Assembly (NCBI RefSeq): GCF_003955715.1
Contig: NZ_CP034463.1
Coordinates: forward strand, 5,394,001-5,458,000
Direction: 5' to 3'
DNA length: 64,000 nucleotides
From: Streptomyces aquilus
GTDB taxonomy: Bacteria > Actinomycetota > Actinomycetes > Streptomycetales > Streptomycetaceae
Shown: positions 1 through 8,625 of the stretch, in pieces
Layout: every line of letters starts with the position of its first letter
Position numbering within the stretch: position 1 is the first letter of the stretch
Position numbers and translations under genes: made by a program
The notes under the pieces: generated by a model
What the model was told of the DNA's origin: nothing
Seen by the model: only the letters and a program-made list of their open reading frames with translations
Databases searched by the model: none

Positions 1-735
1 CTCGTCCCGGACGACATCGTCAGCGTCGACCTCACGGGTGAGATCAAGACCGTCACGGACACGGCGGGCACCGTCCACAAGGCGAAGGCCGTCATCGTCG
101 CCACCGGCTCGCAGCACCGCAAGCTCGGCCTGCCGAACGAGGACGCGCTCTCCGGCCGCGGTGTCTCGTGGTGTGCCACCTGTGACGGCTTCTTCTTCAA
201 GGACCAGGACATCGCCGTGATCGGTGGCGGTGACACCGCGATGGAGGAGGCTACCTTCCTCTCGCGCTTCGCCAAGTCCGTGACGATCGTCCACCGCCGC
301 GACACCCTGCGCGCCTCCAAGGCCATGCAGGAGCGTGCCTTCGCCGACCCGAAGATCAAGTTCGTGTGGGACAGCGAGGTCGCCGAGATCCAGGGTGACC
401 CGAAGCTGGCCGGCCTGAAGCTGCGCAACCTCAAGACCGGCGAGCTGTCGGACCTGGCGGTGACCGGCCTGTTCATCGCGATCGGCCACGACCCGCGCAC
501 CGAGCTCTTCAAGGGCCAGCTCGACCTCGACGAGGAGGGCTACCTGAAGGTCGCCGCGCCCTCCACGCGGACGAACGTCACCGGTGTGTTCGCGGCCGGC
601 GACGTGGTCGACCACACCTACCGCCAGGCGATCACCGCGGCCGGCACCGGCTGTTCCTCCGCCCTCGACGCCGAGCGCTACCTCGCCGCCCTAGCGGACG
701 AGGAGCAGGCCGAGCCCGAGAAGACCTCTGTCTGA
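1..735 (+). CDS. trxB: Thioredoxin reductase, 5' end outside window
   Basis: NADPH-dependent flavoprotein that reduces thioredoxin in the cytosol. The reading frame is open from the first base, so the start and the N-terminal FAD-binding GxGxxG lie to the left of the window. Visible are the redox-active CATC motif (codons at 172-183, context SWCATCDG), the NADPH-binding GGGDTAMEEA just after it, and the C-terminal FAD motif around VFAAGDVVDH near 586-615. The order FAD / CxxC / NADPH / FAD matches the low-molecular-weight TrxB family. trxA follows after 47 bases on the same strand, so the two form the usual Streptomyces trxBA pair. Confidence 0.97.
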   Translation, partial: LVPDDIVSVDLTGEIKTVTDTAGTVHKAKAVIVATGSQHRKLGLPNEDALSGRGVSWCATCDGFFFKDQDIAVIGGGDTAMEEATFLSRFAKSVTIVHRRDTLRASKAMQERAFADPKIKFVWDSEVAEIQGDPKLAGLKLRNLKTGELSDLAVTGLFIAIGHDPRTELFKGQLDLDEEGYLKVAAPSTRTNVTGVFAAGDVVDHTYRQAITAAGTGCSSALDAERYLAALADEEQAEPEKTSV

Positions 736-782
736 TCCCCTCCCACCCACCACCCCACGCAACAAGAGTTAAGGAGCCCGCC

Positions 783-1115
783 GTGGCCGGCACCCTGAAG
801 AACGTGACCGACGACTCCTTCGAGCAGGACGTCCTCAAGAGCGACAAGCCCGTCCTGGTGGACTTCTGGGCTGCCTGGTGCGGCCCGTGCCGCCAGATCG
901 CTCCGTCCCTTGAGGCGATCGCCGCCGAGTACGGCGACAAGATCGAGATCGTGAAGCTCAACATCGACGAGAACCCGGGTACGGCCGCCAAGTACGGCGT
1001 CATGTCCATCCCGACCCTGAACGTCTACCAGGGTGGCGAGGTCGCCAAGACCATCGTCGGTGCGAAGCCGAAGGCCGCCATCGTGCGCGACCTTGAGGAC
1101 TTCATCGCCGAGTGA
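783..1115 (+). CDS. trxA: Thioredoxin
   Basis: A 110-residue classical thioredoxin, the cytosolic protein-disulfide reductant recharged by the TrxB encoded immediately upstream. The active site WCGPC is at residues 32-36 (Cys33 and Cys36), preceded by the conserved VDFWA strand, and the cis-proline is in the SIPT motif near residue 75. It starts with GTG at 783, supported by AAGGAG eight bases upstream. The length is normal for the family. The gene is followed by a perfect parS site and a strong hairpin that probably ends the trxBA transcript. Confidence 0.97.
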   Translation: MAGTLKNVTDDSFEQDVLKSDKPVLVDFWAAWCGPCRQIAPSLEAIAAEYGDKIEIVKLNIDENPGTAAKYGVMSIPTLNVYQGGEVAKTIVGAKPKAAIVRDLEDFIAE

Positions 1116-1143
1116 CGCACCGAGCCATCGAGCCGATGGCACA

Positions 1144-1159
1144 TGTTTCACGTGAAACA
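1144..1159. other. parS site (perfect)
   Basis: TGTTTCACGTGAAACA is a perfect 16-bp palindrome that matches the Streptomyces ParB-binding consensus GTTTCACGTGAAAC. It lies between trxA and its terminator hairpin. ParB encoded at 2159-3259 should nucleate here for origin segregation. Confidence 0.95.
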
Positions 1160-1163
1160 CGAC

Positions 1164-1189
1164 TGGGCCGGCCCAAGAGGGCCGGCCCA
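1164..1189. terminator. Bidirectional terminator hairpin between trxA and the GNAT gene
   Basis: GGGCCGGCCC, loop AAGA, GGGCCGGCCC form a perfect 10-bp stem extended by a T-A pair. There is no T-tract, as is common in Streptomyces. It sits between the convergent trxA (+) and GNAT (-) genes and can serve both. Confidence 0.8.
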
Positions 1190-1195
1190 TCGTCG

Positions 1196-1813
1196 TCAGA
1201 GGGGACGGAGAGCGGGTTCCTTCTGCACCGCACCCAGAAGGCGGTCCAGTGCCATCTCCACGTCTTCCTTCCAGGAGAGCGTCGTGCGCAGCTCCAGCCT
1301 GAGTCGTGGGTGCACGGGGTGGGGACGCACCGTCTTGAAGCCCACCGCCAGCAGATGGTCGGCGGGCAGCACACAGGCCGGTTCCTTCCAACGAGCGTCC
1401 CCGAAGGCCTCGATGGCCTTGAAGCCGCGTCGCAGCAGGTCCTTGGCCACCGTCTGAACCATCACCCGGCCCAGCCCCTGCCCCTGGTACCCCGGCATGA
1501 TGAGCGCCGTCATCAGCTGCACCGCGTCGGGTGAGACGGGGCTCGTCGGGAACGCCGTCGACCGCGGGACATAGGCCGGAGGGGCGTACAGCACGAAGCC
1601 CACCGGCACGTCATCGACGTAGACGACCCGGCCACACGATCCCCAGTCCAAGAGGACGGCGGAGATCCAGGCTTCCTTCTCCAGGGCGGCTGTGCCCCCT
1701 CTTACCGCGGCCTCACCGCTGACTGGGTCCAGCTCCCAGAAGACGCACGAGCGACAGCGCTGGGGAATGTCTTGAAGGTTGTCCAGCGTGAGCGGTACGA
1801 GCCGACGCCCCAT
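1196..1813 (-). CDS. GNAT-family N-acetyltransferase
   Basis: A 205-residue acetyl-CoA-dependent acyltransferase of unknown substrate. The GNAT acetyl-CoA pyrophosphate-binding motif (V/IxxxxQxxGxG) is seen as MPGYQGQGLGRVMV near residue 120, followed by the helix and the ADHLLAVGFKTVR segment typical of motif B. The frame is open further upstream, but ATG at 1813 (MGRRLVPLTL) is chosen because GAGGAA lies about nine bases ahead and codon bias collapses upstream in this frame. I recall this gene beside parB in many Streptomyces genomes. The upstream small ORF at 1702-1959 overlaps its beginning in another frame. Confidence 0.85.
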   Translation of the reverse strand: MGRRLVPLTLDNLQDIPQRCRSCVFWELDPVSGEAAVRGGTAALEKEAWISAVLLDWGSCGRVVYVDDVPVGFVLYAPPAYVPRSTAFPTSPVSPDAVQLMTALIMPGYQGQGLGRVMVQTVAKDLLRRGFKAIEAFGDARWKEPACVLPADHLLAVGFKTVRPHPVHPRLRLELRTTLSWKEDVEMALDRLLGAVQKEPALRPL

Positions 1814-1959
1814 GAAGGCTGTTCCTCGCTTCCCTCGCCCGCGGCATCGCGGGCGGCTGTCAGAGCGCTCCGTTCCCGGAGCAGGCTGCCGACGAAGCCA
1901 CCGACCGCGCCCAGTCCCAGACCCGCGCTCACCAGTCCGCTGCGGCTCACCGTTCGCAT
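1702..1959 (-). CDS. Possible small membrane protein overlapping the GNAT gene
   Basis: An 85-codon frame starts with ATG at 1959 after a strong AGGGGAGG ribosome-binding site. Its first ~49 codons have the G/C third-position bias of real genes and encode a glycine-rich hydrophobic segment (LVSAGLGLGAVGGFVG) followed by RERSALTAARDAA. From 1813 onward the coding signal passes to the GNAT frame, and this frame only runs on to a stop inside it. It may be a genuine short gene translationally coupled to the acetyltransferase, or one whose natural stop was lost by a small indel. I do not recognise the product. Confidence 0.4.
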   Translation of the reverse strand: MRTVSRSGLVSAGLGLGAVGGFVGSLLRERSALTAARDAAGEGSEEQPSWGVGSYRSRWTTFKTFPSAVARASSGSWTQSAVRPR

Positions 1960-2158
1960 GACACCTGCCTCCCCTGAGAGGTGCTGCCGGGTGGATGCGC
2001 CGTACCCGATCGCATCGTATCCACGATGGGATGGCATCGACACCGCATGAAAGCAAAGAGCGGGCCGTGTCCGGTCCCTGCCGAACTCAGCCCGCTCTGC
2101 CGTTGCACACGGCCCGCTCTCCCGGCCGGCGGACGCTCTCACGCCACCGGTCGGACGA

Positions 2159-3259
2159 TCAGTCGTCCGTGTCCTCGGAGTCGCCGTCCAGAAGGCTCTT
2201 CTGAAGAACCGGCCCCTCGCCCGGGGCGAGCGTGCCGAGGATCCGCTCGAGGTCCTCCATGGAGGCGAACTCGACCGTGATCTTGCCCTTCTTCTGCCCC
2301 AGGTCGACCTTCACCCGCGTCTCGAAACGGTCCGAGAGGCGGCCCGCCAGATCGCTCAGCGCCGGGGAGACCCGGGTGCCGGCGCGCGGCCCCTTGGCGC
2401 GCTGAGCCGTCTGCGGACGCGACCCCATGAGGGTCACGATCTCCTCGACGGCACGCACCGAGAGTCCCTCGGCCACGATCCGGTGGGCGAGGCGGTCCTG
2501 CTCCTCCGAGTCCTCGACGGAGAGCAGCGCCCGCGCGTGCCCGGCGGAGAGAACCCCGGCGGCCACCCGGCGCTGGACGGCCGGGGAGAGCTTCAGCAGA
2601 CGCAGGGTGTTGGAGACCTGCGGGCGAGACCGGCCGATGCGGTCCGCCAGCTGGTCGTGCGTGCAGTTGAAGTCCTTCAGGAGCTGGTCGTAGGCGGCTG
2701 CCTCTTCCAGCGGGTTCAGCTGCGCCCGGTGCAGGTTCTCCAGAAGGGCGTCCAGAAGGAGCTTGTCGTCCTCCGTCGCCCGGACGATCGCGGGGATCGC
2801 CTCCAGGCCCGCCTCACGGCTGGCCCGCCAGCGCCGCTCGCCCATGATGAGCTCGTAGCGGGCGGGGCCCACCTGGCGTACGACGACCGGCTGGAGGAGA
2901 CCGACCTCCCTGATGGAGGTGACCAGTTCCTGCAGGGCGTCCTCGTCGAAGACCTCACGCGGCTGGCGCGGGTTCGGCGTGATGGAGTCGAGGGGGAGCT
3001 CCGCGAAGTGGGCACCGACCGGAGACGCGAACGTCTCCACGGCACCGTTCAGCGACGGCTCCTCCGTTTCATGTGAAACAGGCGGCAGCGTGGCCACCTT
3101 CGCCGCGGCCACCCCACGGTCGGTCGTCAGCACCGGGACAGCTGCCGGGGACGCGGAACCCGCGCCACCCATCGCGGCCGGAGTCGGCGTCTTCTCCGTC
3201 GGGGCAGCGGGGATCAGTGCGCCGAGACCACGGCCCAAACCCCTCCGTCGCTCGCTCAC
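2159..3259 (-). CDS. parB: Chromosome partitioning protein ParB
   Basis: A 366-residue ParB/Spo0J CTPase clamp that binds parS sites and, with ParA, segregates oriC regions during sporulation. The N-terminal region begins [13 protein letters not shown], followed by a variable linker, the ParB/Srx CTP-binding domain with NPRQPR and GERRWRA motifs (around residues 95-170), a helix-turn-helix region ([21 protein letters not shown] near 215) and a C-terminal dimerisation segment. GTG at 3259 overlaps the parA stop (GTGA), so the genes are translationally coupled. A near-consensus parS lies inside its N-terminal coding region. Confidence 0.97.
   Translation of the reverse strand: MSERRRGLGRGLGALIPAAPTEKTPTPAAMGGAGSASPAAVPVLTTDRGVAAAKVATLPPVSHETEEPSLNGAVETFASPVGAHFAELPLDSITPNPRQPREVFDEDALQELVTSIREVGLLQPVVVRQVGPARYELIMGERRWRASREAGLEAIPAIVRATEDDKLLLDALLENLHRAQLNPLEEAAAYDQLLKDFNCTHDQLADRIGRSRPQVSNTLRLLKLSPAVQRRVAAGVLSAGHARALLSVEDSEEQDRLAHRIVAEGLSVRAVEEIVTLMGSRPQTAQRAKGPRAGTRVSPALSDLAGRLSDRFETRVKVDLGQKKGKITVEFASMEDLERILGTLAPGEGPVLQKSLLDGDSEDTDD
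3066..3079. other. parS-like site inside parB (one mismatch)
   Basis: GTTTCATGTGAAAC differs from the parS consensus GTTTCACGTGAAAC at one central base and remains a near-perfect inverted repeat. Its position within parB, close to the other three left-side sites, supports a functional weaker site. Confidence 0.75.
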
Positions 3260-4329
3260 TGAATGCCCTCCACCATGCTCGGGTTGCTCTGGGCGCCGAT
3301 GTGGGCCTGGGTCGGGTCATAGCTGACGCCCACGCCCTTCAGCGCGATTTCACGTGCCGCCTCAAGATAGGAGAGGGCACCGCTCGATCCTGGATCGTAA
3401 GTCAGCACCGTCTGCCCATAGCTCGGTGCCTCCGAAATACGGACCGAGCGGGGGATGCTCGTCCGCAGCACCTCGTCACCGAAGTGGGTGCGCACCTCTT
3501 CCGCGACCTGGGACGCGAGCCGCGTCCGGCCGTCGTACATGGTGAGCAGGATCGTCGAGACATGCAGGGCGGGGTTGAGGTGCCCCCGCACCAGGTCGAC
3601 GTTGCGCAGCAGCTGCCCCAGCCCCTCCAGCGCGTAGTACTCGCACTGGATCGGGATGAGGACCTCGGCTCCGGCGACCAGAGCGTTGACCGTCAGCAGG
3701 CCGAGCGACGGCGGGCAGTCGATGAGGATGTAGTCCAGGGGGTGCTCGTACGCCTGGATCGCGCGCTGAAGACGGCTCTCACGCGCCACCAGCGACACCA
3801 ACTCGATCTCCGCACCGGCGAGATCGATGGTGGCGGGCGCGCAGAAAAGCCCCTCGACGTCCGGGACCGGCTGAACGACCTCGGCCAGCGGCTTGCTGTC
3901 GATCAACACGTCGTAGATGGACGGCACTTCGGCGTGATGATCGATCCCGAGGGCCGTGGACGCATTGCCCTGCGGGTCCAGGTCGATCACAAGGACCCGG
4001 CCTCCGTGCACAGCCAGCGAAGCAGCGAGGTTGACGGTTGTCGTCGTCTTGCCCACGCCGCCCTTCTGGTTGGCGACAACGATGACACGCGTCTGCTCAG
4101 GCCGCGGCAGGCCCTCGCCGGCGCGGCCTAGAGCCTCGACCGCCAGCTGGGCAGCGCGACCGATGGGAGTGTCGTCCATCGGGGGCGGTGTTTCACGTGA
4201 AACATCGTCCCCGATCGACTCGGTACGGGGACCGGGGACCGGATCGGTCATCGGTCCCGCGATGTTGGCGTCGGACCGCAAGGATTCACTCTCCTCGACT
4301 TCAGGCTCGCAATGAACAGAGCCTCCCAT
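3256..4329 (-). CDS. parA: Chromosome partitioning ATPase ParA
   Basis: A 357-residue deviant Walker-type ATPase that binds DNA non-specifically and positions ParB-parS complexes. The deviant Walker A KGGVGKTT is at residues 89-96 and the Walker [10 protein letters not shown] is further on. ATG at 4329 ([13 protein letters not shown]) is my choice, from memory of the Streptomyces protein length; its ribosome-binding site is weak. The frame is open back to 4536, where an ATG falls inside a parS site. A start at MTDP (4251) is also possible. The acidic N-terminal extension and an internal parS are unusual compared with plasmid ParA but usual here. Confidence 0.93.
   Translation of the reverse strand: MGGSVHCEPEVEESESLRSDANIAGPMTDPVPGPRTESIGDDVSRETPPPMDDTPIGRAAQLAVEALGRAGEGLPRPEQTRVIVVANQKGGVGKTTTTVNLAASLAVHGGRVLVIDLDPQGNASTALGIDHHAEVPSIYDVLIDSKPLAEVVQPVPDVEGLFCAPATIDLAGAEIELVSLVARESRLQRAIQAYEHPLDYILIDCPPSLGLLTVNALVAGAEVLIPIQCEYYALEGLGQLLRNVDLVRGHLNPALHVSTILLTMYDGRTRLASQVAEEVRTHFGDEVLRTSIPRSVRISEAPSYGQTVLTYDPGSSGALSYLEAAREIALKGVGVSYDPTQAHIGAQSNPSMVEGIQ
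4189..4204. other. parS site (perfect) inside parA
   Basis: TGTTTCACGTGAAACA is a perfect 16-bp match to the ParB-binding consensus, within the sequence coding the ParA N-terminal extension (read there as DDVSRETPP). Confidence 0.95.
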
Positions 4330-4365
4330 GTCTTCGGGGTCGTGAACCAGTGAGGCCTGGTGTTC

Positions 4366-4392
4366 TGTGGAGAAATCCACCTCTGTGGACAA
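4366..4392 (-). promoter_or_regulatory. DnaA-box pair upstream of parA
   Basis: On the minus strand TTGTCCACA (4384-4392) is a perfect match to the Streptomyces DnaA-box consensus, and TTCTCCACA (4366-4374) follows with one mismatch. The pair lies 37-63 bases upstream of the chosen parA start, in the 340-base stretch 4330-4669 that otherwise holds only a parS and no convincing gene. DnaA binding here could link initiation to parAB transcription. That role is inference. Confidence 0.6.
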
Positions 4393-4520
4393 CTCCGCGC
4401 CCCTTGAGGGGGGCGGAGTGTCATCAGAGCGACCTTCTCCAAGAGAACCTAGAGGTTTACGTTCGCGAGGTTCGGCCGCGGCGCGGCCACGGCTGATGAT
4501 GCCGTGCAGCAATGAGCGAC

Positions 4521-4534
4521 GTTTCACGTGAAAC
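4521..4534. other. parS site upstream of parA
   Basis: GTTTCACGTGAAAC is a perfect 14-bp consensus between rsmG and parA. It is the fourth site within 3.4 kb. Confidence 0.95.
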
Positions 4535-4669
4535 ACGATGCACAGCAGTCGGAGCCGAACTGTCGCGACACTCCGGCATGCGTAGGTTTGGCAGCTTGTG
4601 TGGAGTACGTCTCGTCGTCAGGACGGATCAGCGACGAGGGTGCGCAACCGATCCACGACGAGACCTCGC

Positions 4670-5389
4670 CTATCCGCGACGGCGGCGTGCCCGTCCCGTA
4701 CGGGCCGCCTTCGCCCGCTTGGCCGCAAAGCGCACCCCGCCGGGGCTCTCCCCGACCTCGACCCGGACAACTGTGGAGAGAGGATCCACGACCCCCTCAC
4801 CCACTTGCAGGACAGAGGTCTCCACGGCACCGAGCTTGCTGAGCGCCGTGGACGCCGCCTTGAGCTCCTCCTCGGCGGTGTCGCCCTTGAGGGCGAGCAT
4901 CTCGCCGTACGGGCGCAGCAGCGGAATGCCCCAGGTGGCCAACCGGTCCAACGGGGCCACGGCCCGTGCCGTCACCACGTGCACCGGCGGCAGCTTGCCC
5001 ATGACCTCCTCGGCACGGCCCCGCATGACGGTCACATGGTCCAAGCCGAGCAGTTCCACGACCTCGGTCAGGAAGGTCGTGCGCCGCAGCAGGGGCTCCA
5101 GGAGCGTGATCTTCAGGTCGGGTCGGACGAGCGCCAGGGGGATGCCCGGCAGGCCCGCACCGGAGCCGACGTCGCAGACGGTCACGCCCTCGGGGACGAC
5201 CTCAGAGAGCACCGCGCAGTTCAACAGATGCCGCTCCCACAGCCGGGGCACCTCACGCGGGCCGATCAGACCGCGCTGCACGCCCGCCTCAGCGAGCAGC
5301 TCCGCGTACCGGACCGCGTCCGCGTAGCGATCACCAAACACCGTGCGCGCCTGCTCGGGCGCAGGGGGAAGCTCAGCTGCCTCCGTCAC
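4670..5389 (-). CDS. rsmG: 16S rRNA (guanine-527-N7)-methyltransferase
   Basis: A 239-residue SAM-dependent methyltransferase (GidB/RsmG) that modifies G527 of 16S rRNA. Loss of RsmG is known to give low-level streptomycin resistance. SAM-binding motif I is VCDVGSGAGLPGIPLAL (about residues 70-86), the acidic motif II is in ITLLEPLLRR, and RAVAPLDRLATW is the conserved rRNA-facing segment. GTG at 5389 has AAGGAC upstream. The C-terminal tail (AKRAKAARTGRARRRR) is strongly basic. It lies between jag and parA, the normal order. Confidence 0.95.
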   Translation of the reverse strand: MTEAAELPPAPEQARTVFGDRYADAVRYAELLAEAGVQRGLIGPREVPRLWERHLLNCAVLSEVVPEGVTVCDVGSGAGLPGIPLALVRPDLKITLLEPLLRRTTFLTEVVELLGLDHVTVMRGRAEEVMGKLPPVHVVTARAVAPLDRLATWGIPLLRPYGEMLALKGDTAEEELKAASTALSKLGAVETSVLQVGEGVVDPLSTVVRVEVGESPGGVRFAAKRAKAARTGRARRRRG

Positions 5390-5470
5390 GGGGACCGTCC
5401 TTCCGTACCGCGATGGGCGCTCACGGCGCCGATCACCACAACCACCAGAACTATCAGGCTGACAAAGTTC

Positions 5471-5497
5471 GGCCCCGTCTGCCGGGCAGACGGGGCC
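5471..5497 (-). terminator. Terminator hairpin after jag
   Basis: GGCCCCGTCTG / CAGACGGGGCC form a perfect 11-bp stem with a 5-base loop just after the jag stop. It would end the leftward rpmH-to-jag transcript ahead of rsmG. Confidence 0.75.
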
Positions 5498-5516
5498 GGA
5501 GGAACCTACGGTCCGA

Positions 5517-6029
5517 TCAGGCGGGCAGTACGACGACGAAGCGCTGCGGCTCCTCGCCCTCGGACTCGCTGCGCAGACCGGCGGCCTTGACGGCGTCGTG
5601 GACGACCTTGCGCTCGAACGGCGTCATCGGCTTGAGCTTCACGGACTCGCCACTGCTCTTGACCTCGGCGGCGGCCTTGGCGCCCAGCTCGGAGAGCTCG
5701 GCACGCTTCTTGGCCCGGTAGCCCGCGATGTCCAGCATCAGGCGGCTGCGGTCGCCGGTCTCCCGGTGCACGGCCAGGCGCGTGAGCTCCTGGAGGGCCT
5801 CGAGCACCTCGCCGTCCCGGCCGACCAGCTTCTGCAGATCGCGGCTGCCGGCGTCGCTGATGATCGAGACAGCGGCGCGGTCGGCCTCGACGTCCATGTC
5901 GATGTCGCCGTCGAGATCGGCGATGTCCAGCAGACCCTCGAGGTAGTCCGCCGCGATCTCGCCCTCCTGCTCCAGGCGGGTCAGGGTGTCTGCACCCTCG
6001 GCAGCGGCGGAGGTGGTGCCTTCCGTCAC
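5517..6029 (-). CDS. jag: Jag/KhpB-type RNA-binding protein
   Basis: A 170-residue protein with a KH-like domain followed by an R3H domain, the SpoIIIJ-associated Jag family thought to bind RNA next to YidC. The KH GxxG-like loop is in LVGRDGEVLEALQEL (about residues 67-81). The R3H part carries RSRLMLDIAGYRAKKR and PMTPFERKVVHDAV. The N-terminus is very acidic. GTG at 6029 follows AAGGAG, fifteen bases after the yidC stop, so the genes are co-transcribed. Confidence 0.93.
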   Translation of the reverse strand: MTEGTTSAAAEGADTLTRLEQEGEIAADYLEGLLDIADLDGDIDMDVEADRAAVSIISDAGSRDLQKLVGRDGEVLEALQELTRLAVHRETGDRSRLMLDIAGYRAKKRAELSELGAKAAAEVKSSGESVKLKPMTPFERKVVHDAVKAAGLRSESEGEEPQRFVVVLPA

Positions 6030-6044
6030 GGGTTGGACTCCTTC

Positions 6045-7340
6045 TTACTTCTTGGACGGGGACTTGGGTCGCTGCGGACCCTTGCGCTGTCCGGACTGGG
6101 CCTTGCTGCGGGTACCGGCGCCGGGCTGCTGCTTCTGAGCGGCCTTCTTGGCGGGGGCGGGCTTGGCGTCTTCGGGCTCGTCGTCGGACTTGCTCAGCGA
6201 GGTGGGCTCGTCGGCAGGCTTCGCCGCACCGGCGCCGGCGGCGCCCGACTGCCGTTGCGACTTGCTCTGCCGCTTGGGCTGCTGACGCTTCGGCGTGCCG
6301 GTGCCGCCGGTGGTGGGCGTACCGTCCTCGGCCTGGGCGGCGGCCTGGCTCTCGCTCTTGATCACGGCGCCGTCGGCCTGGGCGGCGAGGCCCGCCTTGC
6401 TCAGGGCGTTGATGAACTTGCGCTCGAACTCGTTGCGGTCACGGCCCTTGGCGACGATCGCCTTGACGATGGTCTTCTCGCTGCGGCGGCGGACCTTGCC
6501 GTGGTGCGTGACGTGCTTGGTCAGACGCTCCAGGTAGGCGGCCTGAGCCTTGGAACCCGGGGTCGGGTTGTTGTGGATGACGTACATCTGCTGGCCCATG
6601 GTCCACACGTTGGTGGTCAGCCAGTAGACGAGGACACCGACCGGGAAGTTGATGCCGAAGACGGCGAACATGACCGGGAAGACGTACATCAGCATCTTCT
6701 GCTGCTGCATGAACGGCGTCTTCACCGTGGTGTCGACGTTCTTCGTCATCAGCTGGCGCTGGGTGAAGAACTGCGAGGCCGACATCATGACGATCATGAC
6801 CGCGGTGACGATGCGGACCGTGGTCAGCGAGGCGTCGAGGGCGGCGACGTCCGAGGCGCTGTCCGTGAACTTCGCGGCCAGCGGAGCACCGAAGATGTGC
6901 GCCTTCTGGGCGCTCGCCAGCAGGCTCTCGTTGATGACACCGATGGTGTCGTTGTTCGCGATGCCGTTGAGCACGTGGTACAGGGCGAAGAAGAACGGCG
7001 ACTGCGCGAGGATGGGAAGGCACGAGGAGAGCGGGTTGGTACCCGTCTCCTTGTACAGCTTCATCATCTCTTCGGACTGACGCTGCTTGTCGTTCTTGTA
7101 GCGCTCCTGGATCTTCTTCATCTCGGGCTGGAGCGTCTGCATGGCCCGCGTCGACTTGATCTGCTTCACGAAGAGCGGGATCAGGCAGATACGGATCAGG
7201 ATCACCAGAGACACGATCGACAGGCCCCAGGCCCAGCCGGTGTCAGGGCCGAAGATGGCGCCGTACACCTTGTGGAACTGGACGATGACCCAGGAGACGG
7301 GTGTCGTGATGAAGCTGAACAGGCTGGCAATCGTGTCCAC
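6045..7340 (-). CDS. yidC: Membrane protein insertase YidC
   Basis: A 431-residue Oxa1/Alb3/YidC insertase that folds membrane proteins alone or with SecYEG. It has the Gram-positive-like layout without the large periplasmic domain. TM segments begin near residues 12 and 38, the conserved substrate-groove arginine is in [16 protein letters not shown], a cytoplasmic coiled-coil hairpin rich in K/E/Q follows, and three more TM segments end near 270. The last ~100 residues are a Q/S/K-rich basic tail for ribosome contact. GTG at 7340 follows AAGGAG. Confidence 0.95.
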   Translation of the reverse strand: MDTIASLFSFITTPVSWVIVQFHKVYGAIFGPDTGWAWGLSIVSLVILIRICLIPLFVKQIKSTRAMQTLQPEMKKIQERYKNDKQRQSEEMMKLYKETGTNPLSSCLPILAQSPFFFALYHVLNGIANNDTIGVINESLLASAQKAHIFGAPLAAKFTDSASDVAALDASLTTVRIVTAVMIVMMSASQFFTQRQLMTKNVDTTVKTPFMQQQKMLMYVFPVMFAVFGINFPVGVLVYWLTTNVWTMGQQMYVIHNNPTPGSKAQAAYLERLTKHVTHHGKVRRRSEKTIVKAIVAKGRDRNEFERKFINALSKAGLAAQADGAVIKSESQAAAQAEDGTPTTGGTGTPKRQQPKRQSKSQRQSGAAGAGAAKPADEPTSLSKSDDEPEDAKPAPAKKAAQKQQPGAGTRSKAQSGQRKGPQRPKSPSKK

Positions 7341-7343
7341 TAA

Positions 7344-7721
7344 TCATGCTCCTTGGGCATGGGACGGAGTCTCTGCGGCCGGGCTCGAAGGAGGAATCTC
7401 TTCGGTGGTCGAAGAGGGATTCTCCTCGGTGGCCGTTTCGGCGGCGGAGTGCCCGCCCCTGCGTGTACGCCAGGCGTCACGCAGCATTTCGTGCCACCGC
7501 GGACGCTTGCGCGGCGGGACATGGTCCACGCCTCCCAGCGACCACGGATTGCAGCGCAGGATGCGCCAGGCGGTGAGCGCCGTGCCCTTGATCGCACCGT
7601 GCCGGTCGATGGCCGTGTAGCCGTAGTGGGAGCACGACGGGTAGTACTTGCACACAGGCCCCAGCAGCGGACTGATCGTCCACTGGTACAGCTTGATCAG
7701 AGCCAGCAGCGGGTACTTCAT
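7344..7721 (-). CDS. yidD: Membrane protein insertion efficiency factor YidD
   Basis: A 125-residue YidD with the conserved core [20 protein letters not shown]...H...[12 protein letters not shown] (residues 13-66), including the three characteristic cysteines. The remainder is a low-complexity Glu/Thr/Ser/Pro tail longer than in most bacteria. The family is an amphipathic helix protein that helps YidC-dependent insertion. Its start overlaps the rnpA stop by four bases (ATGA) and its stop lies three bases from the yidC start. Confidence 0.94.
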   Translation of the reverse strand: MKYPLLALIKLYQWTISPLLGPVCKYYPSCSHYGYTAIDRHGAIKGTALTAWRILRCNPWSLGGVDHVPPRKRPRWHEMLRDAWRTRRGGHSAAETATEENPSSTTEEIPPSSPAAETPSHAQGA

Positions 7722-8089
7722 CGCGCGCCCCCTCCCAGTAGCCGTTCGATGGCGGCATCCAGGTCTCGGGCCAGTTGTGCATGGTCGGCGTCACCCGCAC
7801 CGGGCAGCGCTCGTACGACTACCAGGCTACCGGGGGGCAGCAGGTCGACCCGGTCGCGCATCAGATGGCGAAGCCTGCGCTTCACCTTGTTGCGCACCAC
7901 CGCACCGCCCACAGCCTTGCTCACGACGAAACCCGCACGCGTCGGGGGAGCGCTCTCCCCAGGCGCGTGCGGGTCCGTTGCACCGCTACGAAGATGGACT
8001 ACGAGGTGCGGGCGGCCTGCCCGGCGTCCTCGTCGTACCGCGGTCGCGAAGTCCTCGCGCCGCCTCAGCCGGTTCTCGGTGGGCAGCAC
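7718..8089 (-). CDS. rnpA: Ribonuclease P protein component
   Basis: A 123-residue basic protein cofactor of RNase P, needed for tRNA 5' maturation. The N-terminal [13 protein letters not shown] and the RNR motif [18 protein letters not shown] (about residues 60-77) are diagnostic. GTG at 8089 is used; an ATG at 8097 is out of frame. It is flanked by rpmH and yidD. Confidence 0.95.
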   Translation of the reverse strand: MLPTENRLRRREDFATAVRRGRRAGRPHLVVHLRSGATDPHAPGESAPPTRAGFVVSKAVGGAVVRNKVKRRLRHLMRDRVDLLPPGSLVVVRALPGAGDADHAQLARDLDAAIERLLGGGAR

Positions 8090-8110
8090 GACGGCATGAC
8101 CTGACCGGAA

Positions 8111-8248
8111 TCAGGCGGACAGGCTGGCGCGACCCTTGGCACGGCGGTTCGCGAGAATCGCGCGACCGGCACGGGTGCGCATCCGCAGGCGGAAGCCGTG
8201 GGTCTTGGCACGACGACGGTTGTTCGGCTGGAAGGTGCGCTTGCTCAC
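8111..8248 (-). CDS. rpmH: 50S ribosomal protein L34
   Basis: A 45-residue ribosomal protein with the family-defining [20 protein letters not shown] start and [15 protein letters not shown] end. GTG at 8248 is chosen because the sequence upstream in this frame does not resemble the family. It is the first gene of the leftward rpmH-rnpA-yidD-yidC-jag transcript. Confidence 0.97.
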   Translation of the reverse strand: MSKRTFQPNNRRRAKTHGFRLRMRTRAGRAILANRRAKGRASLSA

Positions 8249-8625
8249 TCGGGGGCTCCAGAAATCAAATCGGTGGTGGCGGGTGCCGTCCTGGCTGTCA
8301 CCGTGCGCCCACGAGTAGCTCTCGCTTACGCCCGAGTGCACCGCTTCCCGATCACCTGACGCGATCTGTGCCCATCGGAGGCAGGCGGCAGCAGCCATCG
8401 ACAACTCGACCTGGTTACGGTACGCGCGGCTACGCCATCCGGTCAAACCAGCCGCCTCCGGGAGACACTATCCACAGGCTGGGGACAACAACTTGAACCG
8501 CACCCGTCGCCCTGACTACCGTGGCTGAACTCCGATTCGTTCCTTTGTCCCCCCGCGCCCCGCGGTGTAGATCCCGACCCGTCCCACCATCACACGTTCG
8601 TGGGACCTGTGAGAGAGCGTGCCCT
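8249..8625. promoter_or_regulatory. rpmH-dnaA divergent intergenic region with DnaA boxes
   Basis: This 377-base region separates the divergent rpmH and dnaA genes and must hold both promoters. CTATCCACA (8467-8475) and, on the other strand, TTGTCCCCA (8479-8487) each differ from a DnaA box at one position and lie in opposite orientation three bases apart. This fits DnaA autoregulation, which is known for Streptomyces dnaA. I could not define promoter hexamers with confidence, and no further gene is visible. Confidence 0.6.
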
